Of a stretch of 17,778 bases of DNA, positions 1 to 7,188 are shown piece by piece. Position 1 is the stretch's first letter, and the number at the start of each line of letters is the position of its first letter. The stretch is from Corallococcus sp. (GTDB lineage Bacteria > Bacillota > Clostridia > Christensenellales > CAG-314). Location of the stretch: positions 1 through 17,778 of the forward strand of contig JAMPHX010000021.1 in assembly GCA_023663205.1 (NCBI GenBank), read 5' to 3'. The notes below the pieces were generated by a model. The model made no database searches. It was not told where the DNA came from and saw only the letters and a list, made by a program, of their open reading frames with translations. The position numbers and the translations under genes are program-made.

Positions 1-413
1 CAATCAGTCGGCAAAAACCGATAAGTCGGTACGTTTTTCGCCTACACCGCATACCATGCCTGCGGAGCGGAGATTGGAAGATATTGCCTCTGTTTGCCAT
101 GACGGATACGGGCGGCACGTAAAGAACGGAACCGGTCAAAACTGTCTAATATGCGCTATGCAGCCTTACTGCGTTCAAATTTCTTTGCAAACAGCATTGA
201 AAATTCCAATAGGTTACGCGTTCCGCCGTTCGACGGCTGTCTCCAACGTCTTTTATACCGTCAATTGATATACGTTGGATAGTCAAACGACCGAATTGTA
301 TGATGCCGACATATACAGAACTTTACGAGAAAGTAAAATGCAAAAGTAAATTCAAATATTTGAATATTTGCATTGACCCCGAAAACAAAATCAACTATCA
401 AAACGAATAATAA
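1..413. other. No supportable gene at left edge
   Basis: I see no convincing gene here. A plus-strand frame is open from the edge to 268, but it has no ribosome binding site at its internal ATG (56), a cysteine- and arginine-rich unpatterned composition, and no recognisable family. Short minus-strand frames are also open and equally unconvincing. The one structured element is a perfect 16-base palindrome, ATTCAAATATTTGAAT, at 350-365, in an AT-rich patch. It could be a protein-binding site or chance. A degraded gene or the tail of something lying to the left cannot be excluded. Confidence 0.4.
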
Positions 414-448
414 AAGGACGTAAATTGACAGTGTCAACTTACGTCCTT
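414..448 (-). terminator. Long hairpin, probable terminator of the hydrolase transcript
   Basis: A 35-base inverted repeat: ten paired bases (414-423 with 439-448), one A/C mismatch, five more pairs (425-429 with 433-437), and a three-base loop. Read on the minus strand, the stem is followed by TTATTATT, which fits an intrinsic terminator. On the plus strand the tail is not T-rich. It lies about 190 bases beyond the stop codon of the minus-strand alpha/beta hydrolase, the only upstream minus gene. Confidence 0.6.
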
Positions 449-638
449 ATTGACGTTGTATACACATACTATTGAATGCAACCAAAGAGAAAGTTTGCCC
501 CTTTGCAAATGGGATTTAACAAAATATCGAAGCGTAATACGCTCCCTTTGATTGCCGCGGAAAATTACGTTAAATCAATGCCGAACCAAAACGGCGCTGT
601 CAATTTGCACCGCAGTCGGCAAATTTGCAGACAAATTT

Positions 639-1559
639 TTACGACACCGCCACCGTCAATGCAAGACGGCTATCCAACCATACCAATACGTCTACGTAAA
701 CTTCCTGTTTGTTTGTTTCGTTCAAAATTTCGTGGCGGGCATTGTCGTAGAGATTCATTTCCACGTCCTCCATACCCACTTTCTTGGTGTAAAATGCGTT
801 CAGTTTTTTGACGCCCTTGCCGTAATTGCCCACAGGGTCGTTACCGCCGGCAATAAGCAGCAACGGACGGGAAACGTCAATATCGGAATAGTATTCCTTT
901 TTGTACAAATTTTTTATTCCCGTCATAAACGTGCGGTAAAAATTGGCGCTGCACACATACGAACAAAACGGGTCTGCATTGTACTTTGCAACCGACTCCG
1001 CATCGCGCGAAAGCCAGTTGTTTTTGCCGCGAATCTTCTTTTCGTAAGTGTCGAAAGACAGTTTGACGATAAGGTCGGCGGGATATCTGCCGCCCTTTTG
1101 TTTGCACATATTTTTTGCCACCATTCGGCAAAGGGTAAAAGACGCGCCCTTTATGTAGTTGCTTCCGCACAAAATAAATCCCGCAACGTCGGGATGCCTT
1201 TCGATAACCGCCTGCGTAACGAAACTTCCGTAACTGTGCCCCATCATAAATACAGGCAAATTATACTTTTCCTTGCAATATTTAATCAGTGTAAGTTGGT
1301 CGTTTACGTTGTTTTCAAACATATCGCCGTCCTCGTAACCGAGGCTGTCGGGTTCTGCGGTGTTGCCGTGCCCGCGGTGGTCGTTCATTACTACAATGTA
1401 ACCGTGCTGATTCAAAAAACTTGCAAAGTCGTCGTATCTTGCCGAATACTCTACCATACCGTGCGCAATCTTGACTACTGCTTTGGGTTTTTCCACGTTA
1501 TCCCAAGCGTACAAAGCAATTTCCTTACCGTCATGAGAGACGAATTTGGTCATTTCCAT
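639..1559 (-). CDS. Alpha/beta hydrolase, monoacylglycerol lipase / lysophospholipase type
   Basis: A 306-residue soluble serine hydrolase of the Hydrolase_4 (serine aminopeptidase S33-like) family, which includes monoacylglycerol lipases and PldB-type lysophospholipases. The complete triad is visible: Ser109 in the nucleophile elbow GHSYGS, Asp241 in GGNDPVG, and His276 in ARHEIL. HGMVEYSARY (33-42) is the oxyanion-hole region, and DHRGHG (60-65) is typical of this subgroup. There is no signal peptide, so the protein should be cytoplasmic or peripheral to the membrane. Start chosen at 1559: an AAGGAGA ribosome site lies seven bases upstream. It is transcribed alone from the promoter at 1698-1726. 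The substrate cannot be read from sequence; a lipid monoester is the likeliest, and ester-bearing xenobiotics or peptides are alternatives. Confidence 0.9.
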   Translation of the reverse strand: MEMTKFVSHDGKEIALYAWDNVEKPKAVVKIAHGMVEYSARYDDFASFLNQHGYIVVMNDHRGHGNTAEPDSLGYEDGDMFENNVNDQLTLIKYCKEKYNLPVFMMGHSYGSFVTQAVIERHPDVAGFILCGSNYIKGASFTLCRMVAKNMCKQKGGRYPADLIVKLSFDTYEKKIRGKNNWLSRDAESVAKYNADPFCSYVCSANFYRTFMTGIKNLYKKEYYSDIDVSRPLLLIAGGNDPVGNYGKGVKKLNAFYTKKVGMEDVEMNLYDNARHEILNETNKQEVYVDVLVWLDSRLALTVAVS

Positions 1560-1697
1560 ATATAGTTCTCCTTACAGATTATTTTATTTTCAGCGGCGAA
1601 TAACCGCGGCAGCAACAATGCCTACGCATATATAGTATGCATTGCTTTGCTAACGGCAATCCTTCCGACTTGCAGATGTATTTGCCTCTGCGTATAT

Positions 1698-1726
1698 AGT
1701 ATAACGCTATTTGCCTTCGATGTCAA
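1698..1726 (-). promoter_or_regulatory. Sigma-A promoter for the alpha/beta hydrolase
   Basis: On the minus strand there is a perfect -35 TTGACA (1721-1726), a 17-base spacer, and TATACT (1698-1703; five of six consensus bases). The predicted start point is near 1691, giving a leader of about 130 bases before the ATG at 1559. A weaker TTGCCG/TACTAT pair 60-65 bases downstream, around 1632-1660, may be a second start. Confidence 0.8.
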
Positions 1727-1966
1727 TAGCAAACAAATTTCACGCTTACAAATTGCCGATACCTGTTATAAAATATTTTTCCTTTGGATGTCGATAAACG
1801 CTCTTGCCTTGCAATTAATAATATTGGCGTCAACGCGCTTGATATTTTCGTAAAATTGTATCTTGGGGACGTCAAGCAATGCACAACTCAATTTTTACCC
1901 GAGAATTTTTGCCAAATGTATGCGCAGACACATATTTATCACGCAAATCGGGCATAAACTAACTGT
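1727..1966. other. Intergenic region between divergent hydrolase and murG
   Basis: AT-rich spacer between the hydrolase promoter and murG, with no open frame I would call a gene. It must hold the murG promoter, but no strong -35/-10 pair is visible. The best -10-like hexamer is TAAACT at 1955-1960, which would put transcription start on the ATG itself. TTGCCA followed 18 bases later by TATTTA (about 1909-1938) is another weak candidate. Confidence 0.4.
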
Positions 1967-3028
1967 ATGAAGATTGTATTTACGGGCGGCGGAACGGCAG
2001 GACACGTTACCCCCAACATTGCTTTGATAGAAAAACTGTCCGACGGCAATTGCTGTTACTACATCGGCACCGACGGTATGGAAAAACAACTTATCGAGCC
2101 TCTTACCGAAAGCGGAAAACTGAAAAGTTACTTTCAAATTACCGCCGGCAAACTGCAACGCAAATTTACTTTGAAAAACTTGACGCTGCCCTTCAAACTG
2201 CTTTCCGCAGTACGTCAGGCAAAGCGGATACTCGCAGAGATTAAACCCGACGCGGTATTCAGTAAAGGCGGTTACGTTGCCCTTCCCGTGGTTATTGCGG
2301 CGCACAAACTCAAAATTCCGTCGGTAGTACATGAAAACGACATAACCATGGGGCTTGCCAACAAAATTTCCTCACACTACTGCGACAGATTGATTTCCAC
2401 CTTCCCCTGCGACAAAAAAGCCCAAGTCGTAGGCGCGCTTGTACGTAACGGAATAAAAAACGGCGACCGACAAAAGGGACTCGAAACTTGCGGATTCGAC
2501 GGCAAAAAACCAGTTTTGCTTGTAATGGGCGGAAGTCTCGGCGCATTGGAACTCAACAATGTAATTGCCGATTGCAGAAGTCTTGCCGAAAAATTCGACA
2601 TCTTTGTAATAAGCGGCAAGGGCAAAGCCTTCCGCTGCGACTTTGTAAATCAGCGGCAGTTTGTAGATAATATCGGCGATATATACGCCTGCTGCGACGT
2701 TGCGGTAACGCGCGGCGGAAGCAACAGCCTTGTGGAACTTACCTGTGCGCTTGTGCCGTTTGTCACGATTCCGCTTAGCAAATGCTCGCGCGGAGAACAG
2801 TTGAAAAACGCACATTACTTTTGCAAAAACAACTGCGGAACAATCATCGAAGGCACCGTTACGCCCAAATCGCTTATATCGGCGGTAAACGCAGTGTATG
2901 CCAACAAAAACGCATACAGACAAAGCCAACGCAAACTGCAAATTGACGGAACGGAAAAAATCGCCGAAATTTTGCTTTCCTACGGCAAACCGCCGCAAGA
3001 CGAAAAATCGGATAACGTACGCAAATAA
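1967..3028 (+). CDS. murG: MurG, lipid II-forming N-acetylglucosaminyltransferase
   Basis: A 353-residue GT28-family glycosyltransferase that adds GlcNAc from UDP-GlcNAc to lipid I on the inner face of the membrane, giving lipid II. Three glycine-rich loops are visible: TGGGTAGHVTPN (6-17), SKGGYVALP (99-107) and MGGSLGA (187-193). The C-terminal donor-binding segment RGGSNSLVEL (249-258) is followed by PLSKCSRGEQLKNA (269-282), the SRG/Q variant seen in clostridial MurG proteins. Length matches the family. The gene stands alone, not in a division/cell-wall cluster. The start is fixed by the canonical N-terminus MKIVFTGGG, yet no Shine-Dalgarno precedes it (bases 1951-1966 lack any GGAG-like run), so it may be poorly translated or leaderless. 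A hairpin terminator follows the stop codon by about 65 bases. Confidence 0.95.
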   Translation: MKIVFTGGGTAGHVTPNIALIEKLSDGNCCYYIGTDGMEKQLIEPLTESGKLKSYFQITAGKLQRKFTLKNLTLPFKLLSAVRQAKRILAEIKPDAVFSKGGYVALPVVIAAHKLKIPSVVHENDITMGLANKISSHYCDRLISTFPCDKKAQVVGALVRNGIKNGDRQKGLETCGFDGKKPVLLVMGGSLGALELNNVIADCRSLAEKFDIFVISGKGKAFRCDFVNQRQFVDNIGDIYACCDVAVTRGGSNSLVELTCALVPFVTIPLSKCSRGEQLKNAHYFCKNNCGTIIEGTVTPKSLISAVNAVYANKNAYRQSQRKLQIDGTEKIAEILLSYGKPPQDEKSDNVRK

Positions 3029-3094
3029 TGCAAACGCTAAAATTCAGATAGCGGCAATTTAAATTGCGGACAGAATATTGTTACCTACATTGCA

Positions 3095-3135
3095 GCGGCG
3101 CATCGGTATTAACCGACGCGCCGTATATTTATTCT
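3095..3135 (+). terminator. Intrinsic terminator after murG
   Basis: A GC-rich stem of twelve positions with one mismatch (3096-3107 with 3112-3123), an ATTA loop, then a T-rich tail (TATATTTATT). Orientation fits murG. Its core, GCGCGTCGGTTA when read on the minus strand, recurs in the hairpin at 13301-13329. Confidence 0.75.
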
Positions 3136-3320
3136 CGGATTTTTGCCGTTGTTCGTAATAACATCAATATGCCCTGCCGCGTAAACGCCTGCAATTCGAT
3201 TGCAAAGAAAACTATCGACGGCAACATATCAATTGCGCCCTCCTCAAATCGCCTACCGTATTGCTTGCCGTCAAACCGTTCCGTAAACAGCGCATATCGC
3301 TGCGCCTACCCAACGCAATA

Positions 3321-4229
3321 TCAATAATTTGCGGCAATTTGCGCACAGCGGTGTTTGACTGCTTCTTTGAGTACGGACGGAGTTTCCACTACTACGCCTT
3401 CTCCGCAGGAAAGCACCTTGTCCACGGTAAAGTCGTCAAACGGAACTTGTGCTTTTGCCATATACTCGTCCCCAATCTTGGCAACCTTGGAAACTCCCAA
3501 CCATTCTTCCACCTTTGCAAGCGCGCTCTTTTTGACGGTAAGTATCATTTCGATTGTTTCTCTGCCGCGCAAAACGTCGGTACCTAATTTGTCGCTGTCG
3601 ACGGTAAACGGACGCGCCTTAAAATACCTTCCGACGTCCCTTATCGAAGTTATTCGCGATACCTTGAAGTAGCGGAAATCTTTGCGCAGTTTGCAAAAAC
3701 AATACGCGTACCAAGCGCCGTCTTTCAGCACCAAGCAATGAGGTTCCACCTCCCTTTCCGTTACTCCCTCCTTGGAATGGTACTCTATTGCCAATACACG
3801 CTTTTCGCTTATTGCCTGTTTGACGGAGTTTATGCGTTCGCGCAAATCGTCGGCGACTGTTGCGTCTACAACAAGTTGGTCGGATTGCAGTACAAACGAA
3901 TTGGTTACTCCGTGGCTCAGACTGCCTAATTTGGCTATTAGATTTGAGGTCAAATGGTCGCTTATCGGGTTGCTTTGCAAACTGAACAGCAATCTGCCGT
4001 ATTCCTCTTTGGTAAAATACGTACTTGACAATCGGTAGTTGGAATCTATCTTCCAACCGCCGTTTCTGCCCTTTTGCGATATCATGGGTACGCCCGCTTC
4101 GGTAAGCGCATCCAGATATCGGTAAACGCTGCGCTGAGATATCTCGAAACGCGCCGCCAACTCGCCGGCAGTAAATCCGTCGCCGTTGAGCATAGTAGTA
4201 AGTATTGCCACTGCCATAGGTATTTGCAT
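3321..4229 (-). CDS. WYL-domain transcriptional regulator (HTH-WYL-WCX, YafY family)
   Basis: A 302-residue DNA-binding regulator. Residues about 5-45 form a winged helix (HTH_11 type; recognition helix around SQRSVYRYLDAL, 31-42), followed by the usual GRNGGWKI wing (54-61). Residues about 135-205 are the WYL domain, with the signature as WYAYCFCKLRKDFRYFKVSRI in two pieces (173-186 and 187-193). The C-terminal 225-300 is a WCX-type domain. WYL proteins sense small ligands, including nucleic-acid-derived ones in some cases; the ligand here is unknown. Start at 4229 has GAGGCGG eight bases upstream and its own consensus promoter at 4265-4293. The divergent neighbour at 4401 is a natural candidate target, along with autoregulation. 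No defence, CRISPR or DNA-repair gene lies beside it. Confidence 0.92.
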   Translation of the reverse strand: MQIPMAVAILTTMLNGDGFTAGELAARFEISQRSVYRYLDALTEAGVPMISQKGRNGGWKIDSNYRLSSTYFTKEEYGRLLFSLQSNPISDHLTSNLIAKLGSLSHGVTNSFVLQSDQLVVDATVADDLRERINSVKQAISEKRVLAIEYHSKEGVTEREVEPHCLVLKDGAWYAYCFCKLRKDFRYFKVSRITSIRDVGRYFKARPFTVDSDKLGTDVLRGRETIEMILTVKKSALAKVEEWLGVSKVAKIGDEYMAKAQVPFDDFTVDKVLSCGEGVVVETPSVLKEAVKHRCAQIAANY

Positions 4230-4264
4230 ATTATCCGCCTCTTTTAGACATATTCATTAAATAT

Positions 4265-4293
4265 AATTTATCAAATTACCCTACATTTGTCAA
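4265..4293 (-). promoter_or_regulatory. Promoter of the WYL regulator
   Basis: Minus-strand TTGACA (4288-4293), 17-base spacer, TAAATT (4265-4270; four of six). Predicted start about 4258, giving a leader of about 28 bases with the ribosome site in it. Confidence 0.7.
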
Positions 4294-4354
4294 GTTTAAA
4301 CACAAAAAAGTTATTTTTTTTAATATTATATGCCCAAAAGTGTCATAAATACTG

Positions 4355-4363
4355 TGATACAAT
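4355..4363 (+). promoter_or_regulatory. Possible extended -10 for the small gene at 4401
   Basis: The bases TGATACAAT (TGN before TACAAT) form an extended -10 element about 37 bases before the ATG at 4401. No good -35 is visible 16-18 bases upstream, so it may need an activator; the divergent WYL regulator is the obvious candidate. A second TACAAT at 4369-4374 is an alternative. Confidence 0.45.
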
Positions 4364-4400
4364 ACAAGTACAATAAAACAACAAAGAGAGGCGCACAAAA

Positions 4401-4616
4401 ATGGACAGATACTTAGACATAAATTCCTTCGATATAGCGGAAATTTCACGCAAACTCAACGACTGCCGCAAAAACTGCGAAACAGTTGCCGCAAACAAAT
4501 TTTTCGATTGCGACCTACTGCAAACCGCCGCGTTCAGGCTAAAATACTCCCGATGCGCGGCGGCCAATATCGCTAAGCAGAAAATAAAAAGTTTTGTATA
4601 TGTGGTAAACGGCTGA
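4401..4616 (+). CDS. Small protein, possibly DUF2508/YaaL-like
   Basis: A 71-residue soluble, basic protein with no signal peptide or membrane segment. Start at 4401 has AGAGAGG about nine bases upstream. It ends three bases before the stop codon of the convergent ddl, which supports both boundaries. Residues 33-64 (FFDCDLLQTAAFRLKYSRCAAANIAKQKIK read in two parts) resemble the 'LID.AIY.LKAAE' helical hairpin of DUF2508/YaaL-type Bacillota proteins, whose function is not established. That match is made by eye and is tentative. Five cysteines in 71 residues is more than usual for such proteins. It is divergent from the WYL regulator and may be under its control. Confidence 0.55.
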   Translation: MDRYLDINSFDIAEISRKLNDCRKNCETVAANKFFDCDLLQTAAFRLKYSRCAAANIAKQKIKSFVYVVNG

Positions 4617-4619
4617 GTA

Positions 4620-5708
4620 TCACCGCTTTTTGCCTCCCGACGAGGTAAGCACTTCCGACTTGAACTGCCTTTTGAGCGCGTCGGTTTGCAAGTATTCGCG
4701 TACGGCTTCGTCCGTAAGAGTGCGTCCGAACTGCATTCGCTTGTATTCGCCGCGCCACAGGTTGTAGGCAAGCGAACCGGGGATTGTATTTATTTCGTTG
4801 ACGTACAGTTTGCCCGTCGGTTTGTCTATAATAAAATCCACGCGCACTACGCCGCTCATATTAAGCAACTTGTAAACCTTTTCGGTAAGTTGTTTTACCT
4901 CGTCGACGTGTGTTATTTCCTCCTTGTCGGATTTGGGGTCGAAGCCCTTGCCGCCGCGGACGTATTTGTCCTCAAAGGACAGAATATCCCCCGTTGTGTA
5001 GGGGCGTTCTACCGCGCTTACAATAACTTTGCCTTCCTTTGTCATTGCCGAACAGTTAAGTTCGTAAAAGTCGCACAGCGCCTTTTCGATAAGCAGTCTG
5101 CCGTCATACAAAAAGGCGTTGCGCACCGACGTTTTAAATTGACTTTCGTCCTTTACTACTTCTATGCCGATGCTCGAACCCAACGTGCACGGCTTTATTA
5201 TTACGGGAAAGCCCAATTTACGCGCCGCGGCAAACGCTCTGCCGCTTTCGAGGTCGCTTTTGACTATTGCAAAGCCGTCGAGCGCAGGCACGTCTGCGCC
5301 CTTCAAAACGTACTTTGTAAGCGCCTTATCCATTGCAACGCCCGACGCTATTACTCCGCTGCCTACGCACGGCAGATTCATAAGCGCGCACAGTCCCGCC
5401 ACCGCACCGTCCTCGCCGTTTACGCCGTGGCAGCAATTGACTGCAACGTCAATTTTTATTTTCTTTTTGAAGATACCCTTGCCTACGCATATACAGTCGC
5501 TGCCCAACGTGAAAGATATTTCGCTGCGCAGTTTTGCCTTTGTATGCATTACAGGAGTATAGTCTGTCGGCACAAGATAACATTTGTTGTCGTAATCCAT
5601 ATACGCGCAGTACAAATTGCCGTCAAAATATCCTTTGGCAAGACAAGCGGTAATGATTGAAATATCGTGTTCGCAACTTTTACCGCCGTAGATTAGTAAT
5701 ATGTTCAT
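4620..5708 (-). CDS. ddl: D-alanine--D-alanine ligase
   Basis: A 362-residue ATP-grasp enzyme joining two D-alanines for the peptidoglycan pentapeptide. Landmarks: EHDIS (13-17) in the N-terminal domain, HGVNGEDG (94-101), KPCTLGSSIG (172-181) for ATP binding, ERP (234-236), RVDF (289-292), and NEINTIPGSLA (304-314) carrying metal- and phosphate-binding residues. The last motif departs from the NTMPGFT of classical Ddl, a variation I associate with clostridial homologues. Start is placed at 5708, not at the in-frame ATG at 5718-5720: GGAG (5715-5718) sits six bases before 5708, while the upper ATG has no ribosome site. It is the last gene of the operon, 16 bases after the murF-type gene, which would use its product directly. 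No vancomycin-resistance partners (vanH/vanX) are present. Confidence 0.92.
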   Translation of the reverse strand: MNILLIYGGKSCEHDISIITACLAKGYFDGNLYCAYMDYDNKCYLVPTDYTPVMHTKAKLRSEISFTLGSDCICVGKGIFKKKIKIDVAVNCCHGVNGEDGAVAGLCALMNLPCVGSGVIASGVAMDKALTKYVLKGADVPALDGFAIVKSDLESGRAFAAARKLGFPVIIKPCTLGSSIGIEVVKDESQFKTSVRNAFLYDGRLLIEKALCDFYELNCSAMTKEGKVIVSAVERPYTTGDILSFEDKYVRGGKGFDPKSDKEEITHVDEVKQLTEKVYKLLNMSGVVRVDFIIDKPTGKLYVNEINTIPGSLAYNLWRGEYKRMQFGRTLTDEAVREYLQTDALKRQFKSEVLTSSGGKKR

Positions 5709-5724
5709 TCCATTCTCCATTACG

Positions 5725-7188
5725 TTATTGCGGAATATCGTTTTGGAAAAGCACGACCGTATTGTCGGTGTAATACTTTTCCGCTATCTTTACGGCGCTA
5801 TCGAGGTCGTCGGCATATTCGCAAACGGCTCTGCCTTTTGCGCCGTGCAAAATATACCTTGCGTTTTGTCCGCATGAAATAACCACGTCGCACGCCTCGC
5901 CCAACAGTTTTCCCGCTTCGGTATTTATTTCCGCAGTGCCGTCGCCCGCTTCCACTATGCCTTGACTGACGGCGATTTTGAACTGCGAAAACGACTTTAA
6001 TGTTTCGGCGCACCGACGCACGCCCTCGCTGTTGGCATTGTAGCCGTCGTCTATTACCGTCACGCCTCCCGCGCCCTTCAACACCTGCATACGGTGCGGA
6101 ATTTGTTCGAGACGCGCAATTCTTTCAACCAAAATTTCCGCGTCCATTCCCAACTCGACGCATACGCATACGGCAAGCACGATGTTTTCCACATTGGCTA
6201 CGCCCACAAGCGGAGTCACCGCGTCGTACGCTTTGCCCTTTACATACATTGTAAATTTGCTGCCGTCGGGCGACAGCGAAACAAGTTTGTACCAAACGAC
6301 TTGGCTGCCTATAACGGCGCGCGTACAAGAAGCAAGCCCGACGCACTCGGAGGCTATGGCGTCGTAACCGTTGACAACGCACAAGCCGTCTTTCGGCAAC
6401 GATTTGAGCAACTCGCACTTTTCCGCTTTGATGTTTTCCAAGGTTTTGAAGGTGGCAAAATGCTGACCCGTAATACCAACAAGCACGCCAGCGTCGGGAC
6501 GGACGATATTGCACAGTTTCTTGATGTCGCCGCGTTTGCGCGCGCCCATTTCCAGTACGATATATTTGCAGTCGTCAAGGTTGGTGCCGTTTGCGAATTT
6601 GGCAATGCCCAGCGGAGTATTGTAACTGTTTTGCGTAGACACGCAACCGTCAAGAAGTTGCGCAAGCACAAACTTGACGCTTGTCTTGCCGAAACTGCCC
6701 GTCACCGCTATTTTTTTTGCCTTTGCAGACATCAATTTGTTTTTTGCCTTGTTTACGTAGTAGGCGCAAACGGCAAGTTCTAACGGCAAAGCGACGTAAA
6801 ACGCCGCCGCCGAAAGTACCGGTACAAATAACGGCAGAACGTAAGAAGGGACAAAGTACAGGACGGCAAAATACAATGCGACGGTAAACGCAATCTGTCT
6901 GACTATACGTTTGGTAAATGCAAGCGGAGGCTTTTTTTGAAGTTTACACCACACCGCTCCGCATACGGCAAACAACACGGCATTTACTATCGGCATATAA
7001 TACCAATCCAAAAACGCCAACGCCAAACACAGCGTTTGAAGCACGCACAGAGTAGCAAAATACTCGGTATAAAATATGTACAGATAGCCCCTTTGCAGTT
7101 TGTACCCTACCTGTTGCATACTCCGCATACACGGCAAAGACAAGACAGCAAGGGATAGCGCACCCAAAGCGCAAAACAAATATTTCAC
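5725..7188 (-). CDS. murF: Membrane-anchored MurF-type Mur ligase
   Basis: A 487-residue ligase predicted to add D-Ala-D-Ala to the UDP-MurNAc-peptide. The catalytic and C-terminal domains are Mur-ligase: P-loop VTGSFGKTS (162-170), NSYNTPLG (187-194), EMGA (213-216), ITGQHFATF (239-247), NVENIVLA (332-339) and DDGYNANSEG (380-389), the MurF/MurE signature. In place of the usual MurF N-terminal substrate domain there are about 145 residues with roughly five hydrophobic segments (about 1-19, 38-58, 65-82, 97-118, 121-144). Start is GTG at 7188, preceded by GGAG; the GTG overlaps the upstream stop (GTGA). An open frame to 7320 is rejected because it would run through the upstream hydrolase. A neighbouring ddl supports the MurF role; a related amide ligase on another cell-wall substrate is the alternative. 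Confidence 0.82.
   Translation of the reverse strand: MKYLFCALGALSLAVLSLPCMRSMQQVGYKLQRGYLYIFYTEYFATLCVLQTLCLALAFLDWYYMPIVNAVLFAVCGAVWCKLQKKPPLAFTKRIVRQIAFTVALYFAVLYFVPSYVLPLFVPVLSAAAFYVALPLELAVCAYYVNKAKNKLMSAKAKKIAVTGSFGKTSVKFVLAQLLDGCVSTQNSYNTPLGIAKFANGTNLDDCKYIVLEMGARKRGDIKKLCNIVRPDAGVLVGITGQHFATFKTLENIKAEKCELLKSLPKDGLCVVNGYDAIASECVGLASCTRAVIGSQVVWYKLVSLSPDGSKFTMYVKGKAYDAVTPLVGVANVENIVLAVCVCVELGMDAEILVERIARLEQIPHRMQVLKGAGGVTVIDDGYNANSEGVRRCAETLKSFSQFKIAVSQGIVEAGDGTAEINTEAGKLLGEACDVVISCGQNARYILHGAKGRAVCEYADDLDSAVKIAEKYYTDNTVVLFQNDIPQ

Noticed and set aside
56..268. Small plus-strand frame at the left edge
   Set aside because: No ribosome site, no family resemblance, and competing open frames on both strands. 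Listed as unassigned sequence instead.
552..1565. A 337-codon plus-strand frame opposite the alpha/beta hydrolase
   Set aside because: It is antisense to a gene with a full catalytic triad, ribosome site and promoter. It has no ribosome site and an unpatterned Phe/Val/His-rich composition. The codon usage of these genes leaves the opposite frame open, as also seen at 4686-5660, 6094-6783, 14532-15464 and 15535-16470.
3064..3327. Plus-strand frame between murG and the WYL gene
   Set aside because: Starts on TTG without a ribosome site, runs through the murG terminator hairpin and overlaps the end of the convergent regulator gene.
4620..5708. Possible vancomycin-resistance ligase (D-Ala-D-Lac or D-Ala-D-Ser)
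   Set aside because: No vanH, vanX, vanT or vanRS neighbours are present; the gene sits with murF, as expected for a housekeeping ddl. The active-site variation alone is not enough.
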